In this document: one piece after another, positions 1 through 10,990 of the stretch
Layout: every line of letters starts with the position of its first letter
Numbering within the stretch: the stretch's first letter is position 1
From: Rotaria sordida
Taxonomy: Eukaryota > Rotifera > Eurotatoria > Philodinida > Philodinidae
Assembly (NCBI GenBank): GCA_905250125.1
Contig: CAJNOL010000709.1
Span: forward strand, 45,472-109,471
Direction: 5' to 3'
DNA length: 64,000 nt
Program-made: the position numbers and the translations under genes
Notes under the pieces: model-generated
Told to the model about the DNA's origin: nothing
Databases searched by the model: none
What the model saw: the letters and a program-made list of their open reading frames with translations, nothing else

Positions 1-493
1 TCTCTTTTTCAGATAACGATATATTTTTGTAAAAAAAAAAACACATAGCCATAACAAGAGGAAGAAAGAAGCCACACTCCATACACACATTCATGCCCGC
101 TCCCCTTTTTTTTTTTTTTTATATCGACTCGTCTGTTTTTTATTTATTAGTTCTCTTTCTTCTCCTTTTTTTTTTCTTTCTTGTTCCAGAAAATATAGAG
201 CAAACCAACCTTGGTAGTAGCGTTGGCATGTAAAAAGCTCTCCCTTGTTCTTCTTTTCTTCGATTCTTTCGGTTGCTTCGTCTTTCTCCCTTTCTCTCGT
301 TTTCTTCCGACTGTTCGTTTGCTGCTCGGGTCGACAACAACATAAGCACATACAGTAGAATGGTGGCGCGACGCGCAAAGCAAAGAAAATAATGGAATAA
401 CATCATCTACAATTAGAAAGAATCAACAACAGAACTGTTGAGTTTCCACTTTAGTTACCATTGTTAACGCTTTCACTTTCAAACAAAAATTCT
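1..493. other. 5' flank of the brat-like gene
   Basis: AT-rich sequence with long poly-T and poly-A runs and no convincing coding segment. It lies directly upstream of the first ATG of the brat-like gene and so probably holds its distal promoter and 5'UTR. The minus-strand open frames across 91-406 are pyrimidine-rich low-complexity shadows with no family resemblance. Confidence 0.4.
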
Positions 494-3400
494 ATGATAC
501 CAACAACTCTCAAAACGATCTTTATCGATGGGGATCTCGATGATTCCTCGTTTTTAATTGATGTTCAACATCCATATCGTGATAAAGATTTTCTTTTAAC
601 TAATCAATTTGATGAAGCAGAAGATGATGTTCATGACCAGGTAAGATAATAAATTAATATAAATAGGTTATTTTCTGTTTCATTGGCTTCTTTTTCATTC
701 TTTTTCTTTCCTTTTCGAATATGCGCTTATTGTTGTTTGTGTCAACGGGTATCTATGATTCGCATATGTAGGGTTATTTGAAGCTTTTAACAAATGTTAT
801 ATATACCAAAACAACACGTTGTTTTCGCTTTTTTTTCCGAACGATTCATAATGTGCATGAATCTGTGCTACCAAGCTTAAATTAACAATGTTGACGTGAA
901 GTGCATTTTACCTATACAATCATTTACCAGAAAAAAAATATGATAGAATATATAAACATATATATGATGTGGTTAATATACTAACGTGGGAGAAGCATAC
1001 AGGCAAAGAGAGAAAGAGTGAGTGAGTGAGTGAGTGAGCGAGAGAGAGGTGAAATTTGAGATTCTAATCGAGCCATCTGATAAAAAAAAAAGAAGATCGA
1101 ATGAATTCGTATTCATTAGCGTATGCTTCAATTAATGTTATACAAACAAAAATGATTGTAAAAATCTATAATTATGTGTTATTTTTTCCTTTTTCTTGTA
1201 GAATATAATGAAAAGCTTCATATTAAAAATAAAAGAAAACAATGATTTTCTATCTGTTCATCGGAAACAAATTTATTGAGATATAATTCATGCAACAACA
1301 ATAGACTAATTCATTGATTTACTATCATTTATTTTTTCTTTATTAGATTTATTCTAAGTGTTTCTAACAGGAAAACAAAACGAAATAATTCAAGCATTAA
1401 TTAAGTGAAAACAATTTTTTTTTGTCTGTTTTGATTATCCTCAAGCTATGACAAAATGCGTAAATCTTCATTCTTATTTCTTCTTCATTGCTTCTAATTT
1501 TCATCTAAATGATGATGATGCTCTCTACATTCCGTCTATATATCATATCGCCGGCTTTTATCGACAAAAAAAATATTACATTTGACCAATAGATTAACAT
1601 ATTCTATTCGAGATCTAATGTTTATTATATAAATATGTACATTTACTTTGTTAAGAGAATTTCTTTGATTTACATCACAAATATACACAAGAGAAAGAAA
1701 AAGAAAAAGATACATTTTACGATTTATTACTCTCTGAGTCTCCTCATGTCACTGTATTTGTTGGGGATGCAAACGTGAACAACTAAGATAAATTATGATA
1801 AATGAAAAAAAAAAAGTTTTCTTTTTTTTTTCTTTCTTTCGTTTTCATCTACAACGATAAATATCGTTATTATTATTAGTGTTGTTTGTGTTCGACCAAT
1901 GTATATATGTATCAGCTACTTTATAATATGTATATCACCTTGAAAAAGTTGCCTGCAACAAAAAAAAAAGAGTGTGAAAAAAAAACATGAGAATCTCATT
2001 TGTTGTTTTAATACGTTTTTCTTTTTCTTTTTCTTATTCGTGTTATAACTCTAAGAAAGTGTTTCATGAGTCATATATATATAATCAAATAAGTCCACTT
2101 GAATTGCCGATCTCATTTAATATAGTGAATAGTTAATTTAACAATAATAAAAAGAAATCAGAGAAGCAAAATAAAAACAGAGAGAAATTAAATAAACAAT
2201 AATAGAAATGATTTTGAATTTTTATTTTGTTTTTTATGAGACTAAAAAAAAAGAATATGGGAAAAAATGTACATTCGGTTTGAATACGAATGATATTAAT
2301 TATGATTGAATCTGTGCATATGTTATTATTATGGGAACATCTGCATATAGGTTAAATTTTTTCTCTACAGATGTGCTCGAGTTTTTTTTTTCTATTCCTG
2401 CGGTCACGAAAAAAAAAGTTCAAACGGCATTCATTAGTTATTTCTTTCAGAACGATGGAAAATTCATAGAAAAAACATTTGGAAATTTCCATTGACTCAT
2501 GACAGTCGTTGATTTTGACATGTTCACATCAATCGTCTACATGTATATATATATAAATATACATAGAAATATAAGAGTGAGCAGAAAGGAAAAAAAAACC
2601 CGAGATACCTTGACGATCTATTCTGCTTAAAAATACATACGGAACACAATTGATGGGGAGAGAAAATGAGAGAAAAAATAAGAACGAAAGAAAGAAAAGA
2701 AAAAAAAAAAGAAGCAGAGAAAGACGGGCAACTTTGACAAATCGTTCGTCAGTCAGACGCTTTGCTCACGCTATATGATGACAGAAAAGAAGTCCATTTG
2801 TTAGTAGTGGAAGCCGAGCAACAGCAGTATAAATAACAATGTTCGATTTTGATAATGATTTATGGGTAAGCAATATTGACAGATAAAAATAAAGGCTATT
2901 TAAATGGCATTATTGTCATCGATAATGAAAATAAAATTGAAAAGAATAATTTTTAATGTGTCATTTATTAGCATTACAATAGATAAATAGAGTTCTCTTT
3001 GGTTTTTTTTTCTTTTTGATTTATTTCTTATCACTTTGAAAAAAAAATGTTCCTTTGTGTTTGTAGACATAAAATAAATAGAAGAATCATTCTTCTATAT
3101 TAGTTAATGAGTACGTAACTTTCTAAGGAATAGAAAAAAAACGACCTAAAGTAGGAGCAAAGGGAGACGCTGTAGTTGTCAACCATTTGTATGCATATAT
3201 AAATGATGACCTTTGGCCCAGCCAAGACACTATTGAGTGCTCGTTGGTTGACTGTCACATTTAATTGAAAAAGAAAAAATATATGAACCGTTTACTCATC
3301 TTTTTTTATATCTATTTAGAATTCGCCATTCTTTGGTCTATTTCCTCCAACATCAGATGTATCATCAAATACACTTCTTTCAACCTGTTTAAGTCATGAT

Positions 3401-6400
3401 AGTTCAGGCTCGAGTTCAAATGGTTCATCAAGTGCGTTCTCATTTTCGGATTCAGCTTATGCTTCATCATCATCACCACCATCGCAACATTCAAACAATA
3501 CAACAAGTCAATCAATATCAATCATGCGTAGCCTTCAATCCCAACAATATCAACCACATAATCAACAACACCAACAACAAACACAACAGATAATAACGCA
3601 ACCATCTACACATACATCATTACTTGCTGGTTTAACAACATCATCACCAAGTTCAAGTTTATCAAGCGTTCATTCAGCAACAACAGATAATCCATGTTGT
3701 TCATCATCACCTTTCTTTCCTAAATTACAACATCAAGAATATCATTATAATTCATGGGATTGTCCAGGTTGTCAAGAACCTTATAAACAAAATCGACCAC
3801 AAGTACTTCAATGTTTTCATACATTATGTGAAACATGTGTAGAAAAATTATCAGAAAATGATGATGCAAGTATTTGTTGTCCATTATGTGGTTTAACAAC
3901 AATGTTAAGAGATATTTTACCTGATTATACAGTGCAAAATAATCATTCAAATGTATCCAATGATTATATGTTACCATTAGGTGAAAATTCTGCACAATGT
4001 TGTACAGCATGTAAAAGTGCTGAATCAATGGCTGTAGCCAAGTGTTTTCAATGTTCGAGCTTCTTATGTCATCAATGTGTTTGTGCACATCAAATTATGA
4101 ATTGTTTTGAAGGTCATCGTGTAAGTTACGATTCAAGAAAAAAAATAAAATGAAAGAAATTAATATTATTAGATAGAGGTTTTTTTTTTATTTCTATTTA
4201 TTTTGTTTCTTCAATAACTTTAACAGCCGAAAAAAAGAAGGGAAGAAAATTATATAATCATTGCTCTATTCATTTCCGGCATAACCTGCTTTCTTTCATC
4301 GACTTGTTCATGGTTCTTGCAACTTTTTTTTTTTATATTCCTCGTCTCGTTCATTACACATCAACATTCTATTTGATTGATTTTTTCTTCCTTCATTTTT
4401 CTCGTCATTCCCATTGCCATCGTTTACCAAATACACACACGCACATACATAATCTAATAATAATTACTGAGCATGCATTTCCATAATTTAGTTAGTTTTT
4501 TTTTGCTTATTTTTTTCTATTCTCCTTATCTTTCTGATTTCCTACTAATTTTTTTGAGATTCATTCGAGCAATTCCATGTTGTATTTCTATTCCGGTCGG
4601 ATCATATTTCTGTCTAGTGGCATCCAGGCGCTCAAATTCCCGTTTGTTTTTTTTCCTTCTTATTAGTATCTATCGTTTGATTACTTGTACGTTTATTAAC
4701 AATTATAGTTCTAATAGAAATGTAGAAGAAGACTAAGAGTATCTTAGGTACATAGATGCACAGAAAAAAAGACTTTTGTTTCAGACTAAATAATTATAAA
4801 TCGCAGATTAGTCGTATGTATGGTCGCACATACATACAGATGCACAACAAGATTCTCATCCTTCTCTTTATCTATGCATTAGAAACATCATCAATTCAAC
4901 TGAATGATGAAGAAAATTGTCTAGAGAGAGAGAGAGAGAGAGAGAGAAATAGAGAGGAAGCATATAACGCCAAAAAGAAAGAAGCCTATTTCCAGGAGTC
5001 TAATGCAGGACAAAGAAAAGAAAAGGAAAAATTGAATTGTAATGAAGAGGGAGGAGAATGTAAGCGGGCAAGAGTTCTCAAGCAACTAGAATACAATGCG
5101 TTCGTCGACCGAAATGAACTTCTCGACAACGAGACTCTCTGATTTCTATATATTTTTTCTTTTCTTTCTCTTATGTCTCAAACAGTATCTCAAGTTCTCC
5201 CCCCCCCTCCTTCCAAAAAAAAAATGATGATGATGACGTTGATAGCGTGTATGTTTTTTTCTTTCCTTTCTTCTCGTTTTTCTTTTTTTTTCATATATTT
5301 GTAATCGGCTCTGAGACTTTGCAGAAAAAAAACAGAAAAAAAAAGAAGAAACGCATTTTCTTCTATTTTTGGATTCAGTGGACGATCATCAACTTTAAAG
5401 AATAGTTATTCTAAGAAGCTAAAAAGATTAATATCAAAGAAGAAAATAAAAATAATATCTAAATATGTCTGTTATTATTAATAATAATTGTCCTTCGAGT
5501 ACAAATATAATTGATGTGAGCTAATCGTTAATTAATATAGATTAAAATTAATCAATATTCTATTATATTTTAGGTTGTTCATATAAAAGAACTTGATTCA
5601 AATGGTAATGATCTTCGATTAATCTTTTGTTCGAATCATAAAAATGAAACACTTAAATATTTTTGTGCAACATGCAACATACCCAGTAAAACAAAAATAC
5701 CATATTTTATTATTTTATAATACTTATTTTTAATCTTTATTTTTTATAGTTTGTATCACATGTACAACGACTGATCATCGACCTACTACTGGTCATGAAT
5801 TTGCTCCATTAAATGATGCAGGTTTGTATATATAAAAAAAACCAAAAAAGAAAAAAAGACAAAACAAATTTCTTAATATTATATATTATATTTATATTGA
5901 ATAGGATCACATCAAGTAGCAAAATTACAAAATATGGTAGAAAATACTCGACAACGTTTAAATGATTTAAGAACTTCACAAAAAATTGTCGATCGTTCAT
6001 ATAATTTATTACAAGTAAAAGATTTAAAAAAAATATATATATTCATATATTAAAATATTATCAAATTTAGACTCAATATAATAAATCACAACATGATATT
6101 AATGAAACATATGCATTTTATCGACAATTAATTGATGATAGAAAACATGAATTAATTAAAGTAAAACTTCATTTAATTTTTTTGTTTTTTTTATTTTTTA
6201 AAATTAATTTATTTATTTTAACTAAAGGAATTAGACAATGCATTTAATGAAAAACAAACAATTTTAACAAATCAAATGCAAAAAATTGATGAAGCTATTG
6301 AACGTGCTAATTTAGTAAATAATAATCAAACAAAAAAAAAATATTTGTTTATTAACAGAAAATATTTCTTTTTGTTTCTAGCCGTTAGAATTTTCCGATC

Positions 6401-9274
6401 GTCTATTTAAAAATTCATCAACAACAGAAATTTTAATATTTAAAAAACAGCTTGAAAATAAATTAAATACACTTGTACAAACAATACCAGATACTAATGG
6501 CCAATCATCAACATTTGAACTTGAATTTGTTTCTAATTTTCAAGTAACAAATACAATTTTTATTTTTATACATATATATATAATTTCTTTTTCTTTCTAG
6601 GCAATTCAAACAGGTGTAAGAAATACATTTGGTTATGTACGATCATCACCTGAAACACCATCATTGGTAAAATATATATAAAGAAAAGAATTTTAAAAAA
6701 GAAATTTATTTTTTATTTTTATTTTTATTTAGAATAATCCTTATAAACCACGTCCACAAAAAGTAAGAAAAATATCGAGTTTTTTTTTCTTTCATGTTAC
6801 TTTTAATTACAATAAATTAAGAGATTTCAACGAACAAATTAAAGAACAAACATTGTAATTCTATATGTTAGAAGTACCACCAAGGCTGAGAAAACAGTTG
6901 TTAAAACATTGGAGTTTAGGTGACAGTTGCATCATTAGATATCATACTTATCAAATTTCTTTATTCTTCTTTTTCTTAAATTTTCAATAAAAATATTTCA
7001 TTAAAATAGATATCCAAAAATGTATCATTCTTCCACTTGATTATTTCTATGAACGGAAATCCTTTTTTTAGTAATTTCCATAACCTAACTATAAGTAATT
7101 AATAATGATAATAATAGTCTGTATCCATTAGAGCAGAAAATGTCAGATTTGCATGAGAAAAAAAAAACGAACAATAAGTGAATATATATAAATAGTATTA
7201 ATTTCTATTAAAATAATTCGAACAAAAAATATTTCTTTATTTAAAATATATCGAATGTATGATCTCAAATTCTTCTTCAATATTGATATAAATATATTGA
7301 ATTAATTTTCAATTTAATTTATAAATTTTGATATTCAAATATTAGTCTATATTATAAGAGAATATGATAATCGAAATTAGTAACAAGAAAAAAGTATTTA
7401 TTATGATAAAATCCTCGTGAGAATTATTATTTTATTTTACTTCTTTAATCTCATGAGAATATTCTTTCTTTCTTTTTTTTATTTAAAAAACAAAAAAAAC
7501 TAATCTTATTTATCTCAAGAGAAAATAATTCTTCATTAAAATATATTATTTTTCTTTTCCATTTAGTTAAACAATGATAATTTTAGTAAAGTTATTGGTC
7601 CACCATCAACAAATAGTTCATCAACAATAAATGCATGTCATAATCATATTCATCATCAACAACAAACAACAATGATATCACTTAGTCCAACAAAATCTAT
7701 TCAACAACAAACAAATACAAATCATTTATTAAATGGTATTGATATATTATCATGTAGTTTACCACAACCAACAATATCTAAATATTCAAATTTATCATCA
7801 TCAACACCAACACCAATGAGTTTTTCATTATCATCAAATACAATTGATTTAAATCCATATGAATTATGGTCAAATGCATCACAAATGCCAACACAATCAA
7901 CATCACAACAACAATTATCAAGTTCATTAACATCAAGTAATGGTGGTGGTGGTGGTGGTGGTGGAGGAAATCTTAATGGACAAGATTCATTAGTTGATCT
8001 TGTTGATACATTTGATGGTTATTCATCAATACCTCATCATCTTTTATTACCATCACGTTCAAATAATTCAACAATAAAACGACATAAAATGATATATCAT
8101 CAGAAATTTGGTGAATTTGGTGTACTTGAAGGACAATTTACTGAACCATCAGGTGTTGCTGTTAATGGACAAGGTGATATTATTGTTGCTGATACAAATA
8201 ATCATCGTATACAAATTTTTGATTCAAATGGTATATTTTAATTTTTCAAAAAAGTAGTCAGAAGAAAAAAAATGAATTTTTTTTTTTGTATAGGACGATT
8301 TCGTTTTCAATTTGGCGAATGTGGAAAACGTGATGGACAATTATTATATCCAAATCGTGTTGCTGTATTTCGTCAATCAGGTGATATTGTTGTTACCGAA
8401 CGTAGTCCAACACATCAAATACAAATTTATAATCAATATGGACAATTTATACGTAAATTCGGTGCCAATGTTTTACAACATCCACGTGGTAAGATTAAGT
8501 TTTTTATTATAAATAATTATTTATTTATTTATTTATTTTATTAGGTGTTTGTGTTGATAATATGGGTCATATTATTGTTGTTGAATGTAAAGTAATGCGC
8601 GTATTTATTTTTGATATAAGTGGAAATGTTTTAAATAAATTTACATGTTCAAAATATTTGGAATTTCCAAATGGTGTTTGTTGTAATGATAAACAAGAAA
8701 TATTCATATCAGACAATCGTGCTCATTGTATTAAAGTATTTTCTTATGATGGACAATTTTTACGAACAATTGGTTCTGAAGGTATAACAAATTATCCAAT
8801 TGGTGTTGTACAAAATAGTCAAGGTGATGTACTTATTGCTGACAATCATAATAATTTTAATTTAACAATATTTACTCAAGGTAAAACAAACAAACAAAAA
8901 AAAAAATTTTTTTTTAATTTTTTTTTTCATAAGATGGACAATTAATTAATGCACTTGAATCAAAAGTAAAACATGCTCAATGTTTTGATGTTGCATTGAC
9001 AGATGATGGAAGTGTTGTTTTAGCAAGTAAAGATTATCGTATATATGTTTATCGTTATTTAATGACACCATCATTAATGGGAAGTGGAGTTGGAGGTGTT
9101 ACTTCAAATAATACAGAACCATCATCACCTGTATCATTATCATCATCATCATCAACAACACCGAATAGTAGTCAAATAAGAGGTGGTGATTGTATGTCAC
9201 CATCATTGATCAATGGTCATGATGATAATCCATTAACTATAACAACAACACCAATAACAAGTAATGGGTATTAA
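494..9274 (+). CDS. brat: Brat-like TRIM-NHL protein (RING, B-boxes, coiled coil, NHL repeats)
   Basis: Post-transcriptional regulator of the TRIM-NHL family; the NHL propeller of Brat binds RNA and represses translation of target mRNAs. Exons: 494-640, 3320-4120, 5574-5685, 5750-5821, 5905-6014, 6071-6160, 6228-6314, 6382-6543, 6601-6666, 6733-6762, 7567-8230, 8294-8488, 8545-8880, 8934-9274; all junctions keep frame, about 1070 aa. A C3HC4 RING lies near residues 197-239 ([20 protein letters not shown]), B-box 1 near 276-316, B-box 2 at about 335-375 ([13 protein letters not shown]), and helical coiled-coil exons follow. A Ser/Gln-rich linker with nine consecutive Gly precedes six NHL repeats from about residue 735 ([34 protein letters not shown]). 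These are nearly identical to what I recall of fly Brat, so orthology is strong. Unlike fly Brat and worm NCL-1, this form carries a RING. A Ser/Thr-rich tail of about 70 aa ends the protein. The start is the first in-frame ATG of exon 494-640; other starts are listed separately. Confidence 0.93.
641..3319. other. First introns / internal promoter region of brat
   Basis: About 2.6 kb of AT-rich sequence between the first coding exon and the exon at 3320, interrupted only by the alternative exon at 2839-2865. It holds a (GAGT)n/(GA)n microsatellite at about 1016-1048 and many homopolymer runs. No coding segment with family resemblance was seen. It is long for this locus, where many introns are under 110 bp, which fits alternative promoters. 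Confidence 0.5.
2839..2865 (+). CDS. brat: Alternative first coding exon of brat (isoform B)
   Basis: A nine-codon exon, MFDFDNDLW, is followed directly by a good donor (gtaagc). It ends in phase 0, so it splices in frame to the exon at 3320, just as the upstream exon 494-640 does. The isoform would be about 1030 aa with a different N-terminus and the same RING. Support is ATG, open frame, donor and phase; no transcript evidence is available. A TATAAATA string lies only 3-10 bases before the ATG, too close to be its TATA box. Confidence 0.5.
4121..5573. other. Long brat intron between B-box 1 and B-box 2 exons
   Basis: A 1453-bp intron with a (GA)n tract at about 4923-4947 and a C-run followed by poly-A near 5197. 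It contains an open frame of 128 codons at 4756-5142 that is Lys/Glu-rich around the GA repeat and resembles nothing I know. The likely functional content is the alternative first exon at 5465-5515. Confidence 0.5.
5465..5515 (+). CDS. brat: Alternative first coding exon of brat, RING-less isoform
   Basis: Within the 1.45-kb intron between the RING/B-box 1 exon and the B-box 2 exon, an ATG opens 17 codons (starting MSVIINNN) that end at the donor gtgagc in phase 0. It lies only 58 bases before the exon at 5574 and joins it in frame. The product would begin just before B-box 2 and lack RING and B-box 1, giving a domain set close to RING-less fly Brat. Inference from frame and splice signals only. 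Confidence 0.5.
6763..7566. other. Brat intron before the NHL exons
   Basis: An 804-bp AT-rich intron with no open frame of note. It separates the coiled-coil exons from the Ser/Gln-rich linker and NHL exons. Confidence 0.5.
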
Positions 9275-9660
9275 AGAAAAATCATTATCTTTCATTTTTG
9301 TTTGTTTTTGTTTTTCTTACGCAAATCTTTTTATTTATTCTTCTTTATAACCCTTGAGTTCTAGTCTGCACCTGCCATCATCATCATCACCAAATGCTTG
9401 CTGTGTAGTTCATTTCTTGTTTTTTTGACTTTACGCGCGTGTGTGTGTGTGTGCTATATCTGATTTTGTTTTTGTTCGATTATTTCTGTCAAAAAATCAT
9501 TTTGTTTTTTTTGACAATGATCACAAAAGGAAAGAATTGAAAGAGTATTAAGAGAAGCTGAAGAAAAAAAACATTTTAGAAACAAAGGAAAAAGTCTTCG
9601 CAAGAACAAATATATTGTATACAATTTAAAAAAAAACCGTTGTTTGTTTTGTTTGTTAAA

Positions 9661-9699
<39 letters not shown>

Positions 9700-10990
9700 T
9701 GTTGTTTTGTTATTGTTGTCGACTTTATTTCTTCCCTTTTTTTTTCTTGTTATTTTTGTGGTTAGTTGATTTGTTATTATTTGTTTTTTGGTTTTTTTTT
9801 CTACATGTATCTGCTACTATATAACTCCTTCTGCGACAGTCAGATCCATGTCGCTCTATTTGAAAACCGAGAAAAACACTTTCTTTTTTTTTTAAATGTA
9901 TATAGTTTTATTTAGCCTATTTTTTGTCTGGTCTTTGTGCTTGGACATAGTACTGACTAATATCCATTCCTTATACCACTTGCATTATATATATATATAT
10001 GTATGTACCACCCAGTAAAGAGCCTGTGTCTATATTATTATATTTTTCAATGTTGTGTCTATTTATTTATATTTTTTGTGGTTTTTCTCAGTATTCTTAC
10101 AACTCATCGGCATTTCTTTCTCTCTTATATCGATCAAAAAACAACATACAAAAAAAAAAACAATAAACTTTTCTTGTATTTATGAACTGTATGCGTGCGC
10201 ACGATCAAAATAACAAAAAAAAAATTAAATTGACTAACTCCTATATCTATTTATCTATATTAATGTCTTTTCATCATCTTCCAATTTGTTTGTTTGTTTG
10301 TTGTTATCATTATCATTATTATTATTATTATTACTATTATTATTATTTCTTTTCTTTATTGTTTCAATTGTTTTATAATCCCAAAATTATAATTAAATCT
10401 TAGCAAAAAAAAAAAAGTCAAGTCAGAGTATTTATATATTGTTTCGTGTAATTAGAGAACAAAAAAAAAGTAAATATGTCTTTTTTTTTCTCGTCTGTCA
10501 TGTACTGTGATTGTGTCTTGTGACTTAGCTTATTTTTGTTTTGTTTCTTCTGAAATATGTACACAAGAGAAAAAAAAGGATACAATATATATGTATACTT
10601 GTTCGCGCTATTTCTGGTGTACTTTTTCTTGTTTTTTTTTATATTCATTATCTTCCTTGTCTTGAAGAGTTATAACAAAAAAAAAAAAAAAAAAAAAGAA
10701 AAAAGAGCAAATAGCAAACAGTGTTCGTTTTTTTTTTTTGTTTTTGTCTTATATTGCATACTCATTACTAATATTAAAATGTTTCTTGTTTTTTGTTCAT
10801 CCTATTTCTCCTTGTTTGTTTTTTCTGTTCTGTTTTGTTTCTTTTTTTTTTTTGTTGTTACATGTTGAGTTTTGATGAATATATCCTAGTTATTGTTTCA
10901 GCTGCTGAGAATTTCATTTTGATCTGCTTTATACAACGGAAATAGATGAAATAGATAGATCATTTATCAGTTATACATAAATCAACAGGA
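9275..10990 (+). promoter_or_regulatory. Probable 3'UTR of brat, U-rich
   Basis: Strongly T-rich sequence follows the brat stop codon, with (TTA)n microsatellites at about 9665-9698 and 10314-10350, a (GT)n tract at about 9437-9453 and long poly-T runs. Repeated TTGTT, TTGTTA and TTGTTG cores are dense at 9640-9790. No coding segment was recognised. The true 3' end cannot be fixed from sequence alone. Confidence 0.45.
9665..9698. repeat. (TTA)n microsatellite
   Basis: About 11 uninterrupted ATT/TTA units in the probable brat 3'UTR. A second such tract lies at about 10314-10350. Confidence 0.9.

Noticed and set aside
91-406. Overlapping minus-strand frames at the window start
   Set aside because: They are translations of pyrimidine-rich low-complexity DNA (Lys/Glu/Arg runs), with no domain.
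3720-4088. 122-codon minus-strand frame opposite the RING exon
   Set aside because: Antisense shadow of the well-supported brat coding exon.
4756-5142. 128-codon open frame in a brat intron
   Set aside because: Composition is driven by a (GA)n repeat giving Arg-Glu alternation. No family resemblance, and no in-phase splice signals were identified that would make it an exon.
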